A DNA stretch of 64,000 nucleotides from assembly GCF_014204795.1 (NCBI RefSeq), contig NZ_JACHMB010000001.1, forward strand, positions 310,001 to 374,000, given 5' to 3'. Under the pieces are notes generated by a model. That model saw only the letters and a list, made by a program, of their open reading frames with translations. It was not told where the DNA came from and made no database searches. Within the stretch, counting starts at the first letter, position 1; each line of letters starts with the position of its first letter. The translations under genes and the position numbers were made by a program. The DNA comes from Nonomuraea jabiensis. Lineage in GTDB: Bacteria; Actinomycetota; Actinomycetes; Streptosporangiales; Streptosporangiaceae. This document shows positions 58,437-64,000 of the stretch, in pieces.

Positions 58437-59617
58437 ACGGGGTGCTGATGGTCAACCCCGAGCTGGTGAGGACAGGCGAGGAGACCTTCTGGGACGTCGC
58501 CGAGGGCAGAGAGATCCGGCTGGGGCCCGCCCTGACCTCGCTGGTACTCCAGTTCGCTGTGCCCAGCACGGTGGACGCGGTCATCTCGGGCCTCAAGGTC
58601 ACCAACTCAGCCGCGACCGTGGCCTCCGCGGTCGCGGAACTGGTGACCCGGCGAGTGCTGGTCCATCACGAGACGCGGGCGCCCGACAACGGCCGGGCCG
58701 CCGGCCTGTTCCGCAGCCCGGTGCTCAGCGTGGCCGAGGCGCTCGGGGGTGAGGTCGCCGACGCCGTGGTCCTGGGCATGCCGTACGACGTGGCCGTGAC
58801 CTACCGGCCGGGCACTCGCTTCGGTCCCGAGTATTTACGCCGGGTCAGCGGATCCCTGTTCCAGTACAAGGTCGTGGACGGCCTCCCGCGCGGCATGCAC
58901 GATCCCGTCCGTGGGCACCGGGTTCTGGAAGGGGTACGGCTCGCCGACATCGGGAACATCACGGGCACCGTCTTCACGCGCAACGGCACCGGGTTCGACG
59001 CGCTGAAGCGGATCATGTCGCGCCTGGCCGCTGCGAGCAGGTTCCCCGTGCTTCTGGGGGGCGACCACTCGATCACGCTGCCTGCCGTACAGGGAATGCT
59101 CAGCGCCTATCCCCGGCTCGGAGTCCTGCACATCGACGCGCACGCCGACTACGCCGTGGCGCGCACCGACGACTGGCGGGAGGACTGCCACCACGGCAAC
59201 TTCATGAGCTGGATCGTCGGCGACGAGCGGGTGCAGAAGATCGCTCAGTTCGGCATCAGGCAGCTCACCGAGGAGGAGACCTACACTCCGGACAAGGTAA
59301 GCCGATGGCCGGGAACGACGGCGAGCGGCGCCGTATCCGACGTGCTGGCCGCCCTGCCGGAGGACTTGCCGTACTACCTCACCATCGACGTCGACGGCCT
59401 GGACCCGGCGACGATGCCCGCCACCGGCACTCCGCTGCCCGGCGGCTTTGGCGCCCCCCAGCTCATCACGCTGCTGGAGGCCATCTGCGCCGAACGCCGA
59501 CTGGTCGGCATGGACGTGGTCGAGCTGCAGTCCGACACCGCGGACGGGCCGGGCTTGGTGGCAGCGGAGATCGTGCTACGCGTACTGGACGCGGTGCTGG
59601 GACGAGGACGCCGATGA
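58433..59617 (+). CDS. Peptide arginase (agmatinase/arginase fold) with RRE-like N-terminus
   Basis: 394 aa from GTG 58433. Residues ~1-90 (NPELVRTGEETFWDVAEG, ALTSLVLQFAVPSTVDAVI, VASAVAELVTRRVLVHHE) look like a fused PqqD-like recognition domain, which ordinary arginases lack. The catalytic domain has every manganese ligand: GGDHS (His212), HIDAHADY (Asp235, His237, Asp239), the CHHGNFMSW substrate loop and TIDVDGLDPATMPATG. Such enzymes (for example OspR in landornamide) convert arginine residues of a RiPP core into ornithine. The precursor here has three core arginines. Codon 135 is TTA (58835-58837). The gene overlaps both neighbours by 4 bp. Confidence 0.85.
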   Translation: MNGVLMVNPELVRTGEETFWDVAEGREIRLGPALTSLVLQFAVPSTVDAVISGLKVTNSAATVASAVAELVTRRVLVHHETRAPDNGRAAGLFRSPVLSVAEALGGEVADAVVLGMPYDVAVTYRPGTRFGPEYLRRVSGSLFQYKVVDGLPRGMHDPVRGHRVLEGVRLADIGNITGTVFTRNGTGFDALKRIMSRLAAASRFPVLLGGDHSITLPAVQGMLSAYPRLGVLHIDAHADYAVARTDDWREDCHHGNFMSWIVGDERVQKIAQFGIRQLTEEETYTPDKVSRWPGTTASGAVSDVLAALPEDLPYYLTIDVDGLDPATMPATGTPLPGGFGAPQLITLLEAICAERRLVGMDVVELQSDTADGPGLVAAEIVLRVLDAVLGRGRR

Positions 59618-61158
59618 TCGACGCCTTGCTGCTGGAAGCCGAGACGCTGGCCGAGCTGGTACGGCTCTCGTGCGCGTCGGCCGAGGACGAGCGCCGCTTC
59701 CAGCCGATCGTCGATCGGCTGGGGGCTGTGGCCTCACTCGCGCCGACCGCGCCGCTGGCCGCCGAGCAGGAGCTGGAGCAGCTTGCGGTACGGCTCCGCC
59801 GTGCCCTCCTCGCCCGAGCGCATGACCACTCCGATCCGCACTTCCGCTCGCCCGTGCACGGGCCGGCGCGACCACTTCCCTCCGGGGACACCAGTGCCCA
59901 CATCTACGAGAGGAGCGCGAACCCCACTGCCCTGGAGAGGCGCGTTGCCAAGGCGGCCCCGCCGCCCCGCGGCTGGCGGGCCGATCACGTGATGTTCAGC
60001 AGTGGGACGGCGGCGATCTCCGGTCTGCTGCAGTGCTACCGCAGTATGGTCAGGGGATCGGAGCGGGACCCACTGCGCGCCGGGGTGTGGGGCGGGTACT
60101 TCGAGACGGACATGCTGTTCGAGCTGCTGAAGTCGGGCGCCTTCACCTGGGATGCCGTCTCCGACGTGATCTCCGCAGTCGGCGGTGGGCAGTACGACCT
60201 GCTGTTCATCGAGCCGGTCCGCTACACCTGGGACCTGACGACCCTCGACCTGCCCGCCTTCGTCCGAGCCTGGCGCGTCAGGTCACCCCGCAGAACCAGG
60301 GTGCTGGTCTTCGACACGACGCTGGCCTCCTTCACTTGGCCAAGTGCTCGTGTGCTGGAAAGTTTGCGCGACGGCTCGCCCCTGCTGGTGATAGAGGTGC
60401 GATCCGGCCTGAAGCTCGACCAGCAGGGCTTGGAGCTGGCCAACCTCGGCATCGTCTCGATCTACAGCTGTCACGAGGACGAGGGCACGCCCACTGCGGA
60501 ACAATTCGGGCAATACCTCAGGTTGATCAGGTCGATCACGGGCACGGCACTGTCGATGGACGCCATGGCCGTGCTGGACACGCCGTTCATGGCGGCTCCG
60601 GTATGGGTCGCCCGCCACGCGGGCCAAGTCTTCCTCAACAACCAGACGCTAGCCGCCGCGCTCGCCCAGGAGTCAGGGCTGTTCAGCAAGATCGCGCATC
60701 CGAGTCTGACGGTGGCGAGCGGTCCTCTTCGGCATGCGCCGTTTGTCGTGTGCCAGCTGGCCGAGGACCACATCGCCAATCACGGCTTCCTCCTCGCCGT
60801 CGTCAGGGAAGAGGTCCGCCGCCGCGGCATTCGCCTGGACTGGGGATCGAGCTTCGGCTTCCGCTCGCATCGGTGGGAGACGATCATCCCCCGGGTGCAG
60901 GACCGGCGCGGGCTGTTCAAGATTGCGATGGGCTCGCGATCCGGCCCGTCGTTCGAGGCAGCTGTCGAGCTGTTCCGACAGCTGGCGCGCTACCGGGACT
61001 TCGACGCGTTGCGCCGCGCCTACCCCGGGCTGATCGCGCTGGACCTGATGGCGATGGCCGGGCCGGAGCCGTCAGCCTCTGCCGAAGACAGTCCAACGGT
61101 GCGCGATCGCGAAACCAGTCTGCTCGTAGACGCGCAGCGCGGCGGCGGGGCCGGCTGA
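59614..61158 (+). CDS. Fold-type-I PLP-dependent enzyme, function unassigned
   Basis: 514 aa from ATG 59614 (ATGA overlap with the arginase gene). The core has Cys/Met-metabolism or aminotransferase-like features: the cofactor-anchoring MFSSGTAAISGLLQC (~127-141), GVWGGYFETD, LLFIEPVRYTWDL, VLVFDTTLASFTW with the PLP-N1 Asp234, and the Schiff-base Lys267 in EVRSGLKLDQQGLELANLG. An N-terminal ~110 residues of helices and the C-terminal small domain are family-atypical. It is the last gene of the rightward arm. PLP enzymes of this fold include VioD-type cyclases and arginine oxidases that act after a 2OG oxygenase, which fits the neighbours, but no specific reaction is claimed. Its last 87 bp overlap the converging GNAT gene. 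Confidence 0.75.
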   Translation: MIDALLLEAETLAELVRLSCASAEDERRFQPIVDRLGAVASLAPTAPLAAEQELEQLAVRLRRALLARAHDHSDPHFRSPVHGPARPLPSGDTSAHIYERSANPTALERRVAKAAPPPRGWRADHVMFSSGTAAISGLLQCYRSMVRGSERDPLRAGVWGGYFETDMLFELLKSGAFTWDAVSDVISAVGGGQYDLLFIEPVRYTWDLTTLDLPAFVRAWRVRSPRRTRVLVFDTTLASFTWPSARVLESLRDGSPLLVIEVRSGLKLDQQGLELANLGIVSIYSCHEDEGTPTAEQFGQYLRLIRSITGTALSMDAMAVLDTPFMAAPVWVARHAGQVFLNNQTLAAALAQESGLFSKIAHPSLTVASGPLRHAPFVVCQLAEDHIANHGFLLAVVREEVRRRGIRLDWGSSFGFRSHRWETIIPRVQDRRGLFKIAMGSRSGPSFEAAVELFRQLARYRDFDALRRAYPGLIALDLMAMAGPEPSASAEDSPTVRDRETSLLVDAQRGGGAG

Positions 61159-62022
61159 GTCCACGCTGAGCGAGGCTCGCTCATAACCAAGTGCGCGGTA
61201 CGCGGCGAGCGCGTGGCTGAGGAGCGCACTGGCAACGCCTCGCCCACGGGCGGCCCGAATGGTGCCCAGGCTGTGGATCCAGGCCTCTTTGACTCCCGTG
61301 ACCTCGGTGTCGGCGGGATAGTAGTGGGCGAGCAGCACCCCGGTCACGCGCTCGCCCTCCGTGGCCAGGAACGACAGCTCAGGGCGGAAGGCCGACGCCG
61401 TGACCAGGCCGTGCCACACCTCCGGTGAAAGCGATGAATTGCCCCACTGGCCGGAGAAGGCATCGTTGCGTGCCTTGAGGACGGCTTCAGCCGGCCGGGA
61501 ATCGAAGGGGACCACGGACATCCCATCGGGAGCGGCGACGAGGTCGATGTCATTGTCCAACCGTCGTTCCATGTCCAGCAGCCAGCGAACGGGGTCGAAG
61601 CCCGTGGCGGCCATCAGCGCCGCCTGGCCCTCGTTGCGTTCACTGGCATGGACGCGCAGCTCCAAGGTGCGGTCCGGGTAGTCGCGCCGCTGAACCAAGG
61701 CTGCCTGCTGGGCGAACCACTCCACCAGCCGTTGCCCGAGCCCCCGCCTGCGATATCGGGGGGCGACAGCGCCTTCCATGCCGGCGACCAGGGTGGCGGC
61801 CGCCTCCGGACGGAAGCGGATAATCCCGTATCCGGCGAGGTCAGAGCCATCGAAAGCCGCTACCGTCGCCGCTTCGAGGTCGACGCGCGGATCCGCGAGC
61901 TGGTCGCGGAGATCCGTCAGGCTGTAGTTCTCGCCCTTGTGGTCGACGGCCTCCACCTGGCCGAGGAAGTCGGCCCACACCGGGACGTCGGACGAACGTA
62001 ATGGCCGCCAGAGAAGATCCAC
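61072..62022 (-). CDS. Double GNAT-domain acetyltransferase
   Basis: 316 aa from GTG 62022 (VDLLWRPLRSSD...), the first sensible start; the longer frame upstream is not protein-like. Two GNAT folds are present. The first has APRYRRRGLGQRLVEWFAQ (acetyl-CoA R/QxxGxG loop at ~110-128), the second TIRAARGRGVASALLSHALAA (~262-282) followed by SVDSAGPAAALRVYEQTGFA. Fused GNATs of this type include mycothiol synthase-like and antibiotic-modifying enzymes; the substrate cannot be read. The gene converges on the PLP enzyme gene and their 3' ends overlap by 87 bp. It could acetylate the cluster product for self-protection, but this is speculative. Confidence 0.8.
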   Translation of the reverse strand: MDLLWRPLRSSDVPVWADFLGQVEAVDHKGENYSLTDLRDQLADPRVDLEAATVAAFDGSDLAGYGIIRFRPEAAATLVAGMEGAVAPRYRRRGLGQRLVEWFAQQAALVQRRDYPDRTLELRVHASERNEGQAALMAATGFDPVRWLLDMERRLDNDIDLVAAPDGMSVVPFDSRPAEAVLKARNDAFSGQWGNSSLSPEVWHGLVTASAFRPELSFLATEGERVTGVLLAHYYPADTEVTGVKEAWIHSLGTIRAARGRGVASALLSHALAAYRALGYERASLSVDSAGPAAALRVYEQTGFAIAHRWTVFGRG

Positions 62023-62317
62023 CCGGACAGGATAAGCCGTTTGAACGCGCTTCGGCCGCCGCGGGTTGCGCGGCCCGGCTATGCCCGTCGAGCAGCCTGT
62101 CTCAGTGGGCGGCGTCCACAATCCGTGCTCCGCGGCCGACTGTCCGAGGGTGCACCGCCGGCAGGATCACCCCATGCTCATCGGGGACGGTGGCATGCGG
62201 CCGAATCCTGCCGACCGAGGCGCGTACCTCAATCAGCTGGCAGTGGAACACCTTGCGGGCGGGCACCGAATACAGTCAGTCAGCTAGTGCGGAGGCGCAG
62301 GGAAACCGGCCCGGAGT

Positions 62318-62420
62318 GCGGGTCGACACCACGTTGCCGCGGACTCCTGGGATGAACGCCATCTGCGAGCGGGGTATCGGCTCCCTGCGCCGCGAACTCC
62401 AGGACTCGCCACAGGCATGA
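62318..62420 (+). mobile_element. Integrase-core transposase scrap
   Basis: One frame reads VRVDTTLPRTPGMNAICERGIG then SLRRELQD, the segment around the catalytic Glu of rve-type (IS3/IS481-like) transposases (LRTPxRxPxxNAICERxIGTLRRExLD). Nothing before or after matches, so only ~30 codons remain. Confidence 0.55.
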
Positions 62421-62880
62421 TCAGCGAATACCGTCACGCTGCTTAACGCAGCTCAGGACGCGGTAACTCAATATTCGGGCGGCCCTCGGAGCTGCGAGGT
62501 CTGAGGCGTCTGATGTCCTGCGGCTTTAAGGGTTGACACCCAAAATTTAGATGAAAACTATACTGACGTGCTTTGCTGACTGCCGTTAGCAGAAAGCCTA
62601 CTCAGGAGAGCCAGCAAGTGACCGAGTCCCTCTTGGGCACTGTCAGCCTCCGTCGTCAACTGATCGCATCCCGCTGTCGCGAAGCGCCCGCCCGCATGAA
62701 GGCATTCCCAGCCGACGCATTGACCGGCCACGCCTGCGACGGCTTTCGGGGAACAGACGGAACTCTCCAGCGCCCATGGTCGTGGTCACGGGGCCGGCCT
62801 CGACGAATCTGCATCCTGAGCCGGGGCCGAGCCAGCGTCAGCGCTCTTCTAGAGTTTCAGAACCACGGGGATGATGCTCA
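62421..62880 (+). promoter_or_regulatory. Long upstream region of the LmbU-type gene with an AT-rich promoter-like core
   Basis: The only clearly AT-rich patch of the area lies at 62533-62564: TTGACA (62533-62538) is followed by TATACT (62559-62564), a 20-bp spacing, which is long; AACTAT at 62556 gives a normal 17-bp spacing but a poor -10. If real, the LmbU transcript has a ~300-nt leader. A GTG-started frame inside it (from 62618) has normal composition but no recognisable motif. No other gene is seen here. Confidence 0.4.
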
Positions 62881-63540
62881 ATGGCGATGCCACTTCTCGA
62901 TTCTGTCCCAGCGAAGGAAGGGGAGCGCGACGCCGCCCGTCGGGCTGCTGCCAGCGTGGGCAGGCACTCCTTGTCGGGAAGGCTGGGGCTCGACTCCGCC
63001 GTACAGGCCCGGAGGCTCGGGCTGCGACTCCCCGTGGACATGTCCTTTGAATCGTGGCGGAAAATCGGCGACCAATTGAGCGTGATTGCCGACTCCTCCG
63101 CCTGGTGGCTCGGGGATTGGCTCGTCTATGGCGCGGAGTACTTCCCCGACCGGTACCGGATAGCCCTCGCCAAGACCTCGCTGTCGTACAAGACGCTCAG
63201 AAACTACGCGTGGGTGGCCCGCAAATTCCCGATGTCCCGTCGACGGGACACGCTGAGTCTGCAGCACCATGCCGAAGTGGCCGCCCTCCCGGAGGACGAG
63301 CAGGAGATCTGGCTCACGCGTGCGGAGACCGAAGGCTGGCCGCAGAGCAAGTTGCGTAAAGAGATCCAGGCGAGCCGGGCCCGCAACGAGGACAGCGGCC
63401 AGGCCAGGGTGACCATCTCCGTTGAGGTCTCCTCCGCGCAGGAACAGCGCTGGGCCGCGGCGGCGCGGAGCGCGGCCGTCCCCCTGCCGGAATGGATCGC
63501 CTGTACCCTCGACGAGGCCGCGGTTCGCACCGGCCGGTAG
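62881..63540 (+). CDS. LmbU-family transcriptional regulator
   Basis: 219 aa from ATG 62881. The central block matches the LmbU family of antibiotic-cluster regulators: MSFESWRKIGDQLSVIADSSAWWLGDWLVYGAEYF (residues ~58-92), TSLSYKTLRNYAWVARKFPMSRRRDTLSLQHHAEVAALP (~100-138) and LTRAETEGWPQSKLRKEIQAS. It contains an atypical DNA-binding helix-turn-helix around SYKTLRNYAWVARKF. LmbU itself activates lincomycin genes, and homologues often sit inside or beside biosynthetic clusters. It may therefore regulate the RiPP-like cluster to its left or the P450-containing cluster beyond the window. A strong stem-loop ends the gene. Confidence 0.88.
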   Translation: MAMPLLDSVPAKEGERDAARRAAASVGRHSLSGRLGLDSAVQARRLGLRLPVDMSFESWRKIGDQLSVIADSSAWWLGDWLVYGAEYFPDRYRIALAKTSLSYKTLRNYAWVARKFPMSRRRDTLSLQHHAEVAALPEDEQEIWLTRAETEGWPQSKLRKEIQASRARNEDSGQARVTISVEVSSAQEQRWAAAARSAAVPLPEWIACTLDEAAVRTGR

Positions 63541-63546
63541 ACCGTG

Positions 63547-63581
63547 CGTCGCCCGGGGAAAGAACCGCTTCCCGGGCGACG
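63547..63581. terminator. Stem-loop after the LmbU-type gene
   Basis: CGTCGCCCGGG (63547-63557) and CCCGGGCGACG (63571-63581) form a perfect 11-bp stem around a 13-nt loop, 6 bp after the stop codon. Confidence 0.85.
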
Positions 63582-63686
63582 TTCACGCTCGGCCCGGCAC
63601 GGCACGCGCCGAGCACGGCCGACATCACCCCGGGATCATTCCACCGATGACGACAGCCGCCCCATCCGCTGTTCCAGTCGGCACGC

Positions 63687-64000
63687 TCAGCCGTGCTTCA
63701 TGACGTAGCGGATGGGGAGGCGTTTGAGCCCGCCGACGAATGTGGTGGCGGTCCACACGGGCTCGCCGTCGAGCTCGACGCTCGCGAGCCTGGGGACGAG
63801 TTCGGCGAAGAGCGCGCGGATCTCCACGCGGGCGAGCGCGGCGCCCAGGCAGTAGTGAACGCCGAAGCCGAAGGCCAGGTGCCTGTTGGGGTCGCGGCCG
63901 ACGTCGAAGCGGAACGGGTCGGCGAAGACCTCCTCATCCCTGTTGGCCGACGGATACGACAGCAGCACGGATTCGCCCTTCCTGATGGGCGTGCCGTTGA
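63687..64000 (-). CDS. Cytochrome P450, C-terminal part (cut by the window edge)
   Basis: The last 104 codons of a P450 are present, with the start beyond 64000. The frame enters as NGTPIRKGESVLLSYPSANRDEEVF, the usual strand and meander region, and continues with PFRFDVGRDPNRHLAFG and the haem-binding loop FGFGVHYCLGAALAR, where Cys is the axial ligand. It ends IRYVMKHG. The wording is typical of actinobacterial CYP105/CYP107-like soluble enzymes that work with ferredoxin partners. Substrate unknown. Confidence 0.9.
   Translation of the reverse strand, partial: NGTPIRKGESVLLSYPSANRDEEVFADPFRFDVGRDPNRHLAFGFGVHYCLGAALARVEIRALFAELVPRLASVELDGEPVWTATTFVGGLKRLPIRYVMKHG

Noticed and set aside
1..64000. 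CRISPR arrays, tRNA and rRNA genes, riboswitches
   Set aside because: No regularly spaced direct repeats, cloverleaf-like segments or rRNA-like stretches were seen by eye; a covariance-model scan would be needed to exclude small RNAs.

Overview
The window looks like a stretch of an actinomycete chromosome, probably a Streptosporangiales genus such as Nonomuraea or a relative. The genus is inferred from GC-rich DNA, heavy third-position G/C, frequent GTG starts, rare TTA codons and family content (SARP regulators, an LmbU-type regulator, HEXXH peptide-modification protein, NB-ARC/TPR proteins). No rRNA, tRNA or CRISPR array was seen. It reads as an accessory region: intact operons separated by stretches of broken genes and insertion-sequence (IS) remnants.

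Layout. 1-5 kb: a broken EF-hand gene, an IS3-type relic, a secreted beta-propeller protein, a broken hydrolase, and a benzoate-transporter/XRE-cupin regulator pair around a perfect palindrome. 5.5-14.5 kb: regulator fragments, a membrane/propeller protein, a DUF6461-like protein, a membrane-anchored NB-ARC/TPR protein, and an Rrf2 regulator divergent from an SDR with two operator-like palindromes. 14.8-25 kb: a hypothetical protein, an HSP90-like ATPase overlapping a TPR protein, an FHA-FAD monooxygenase fusion, and a CoA-disulfide-reductase-like flavoprotein. 25-27 kb: a secreted PL11 rhamnogalacturonan lyase.

27.3-44.3 kb: what appears to be one peptide (RiPP) locus around a SARP regulator. 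Leftward, a six-cysteine peptide is followed by a MauE tail, a redoxin, an ABC exporter, an S26 signal peptidase and a 90-aa protein, then a four-gene ABC system that could give self-protection. Rightward are an RRE-bearing E1-like (ThiF/MccB) adenylyltransferase, an exceptionally short 20-codon precursor-like ORF and a membrane M50-like protease. Three 8-bp direct repeats at 11-bp spacing lie between SARP and E1, as expected for a SARP binding site. 44.6-49.4 kb: a sugar ABC transporter operon with a Tat-exported beta-helix protein, behind a perfect LacI-type operator. 49.4-51.1 kb: gene fragments.

51.1-61.2 kb: the most striking region, a second RiPP-like cluster. The leftward arm encodes a HEXXH protein, a stand-alone RRE-like protein and an MFS exporter. 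The rightward arm encodes an APH-like kinase, a 60-aa precursor with an arginine/proline-rich end, a PLP decarboxylase, a catalytically degenerate 2OG-oxygenase-like protein, an intact 2OG oxygenase, a second PLP decarboxylase, a peptide arginase with a leader-binding-like domain, and a fold-type-I PLP enzyme. Almost all genes overlap by 4-7 bp. The combination suggests arginine-centred peptide modification (hydroxylation, Arg to Orn, further PLP chemistry) whose product I do not recognise. The window ends with a double-GNAT protein, an LmbU-family regulator and the 3' part of a cytochrome P450.
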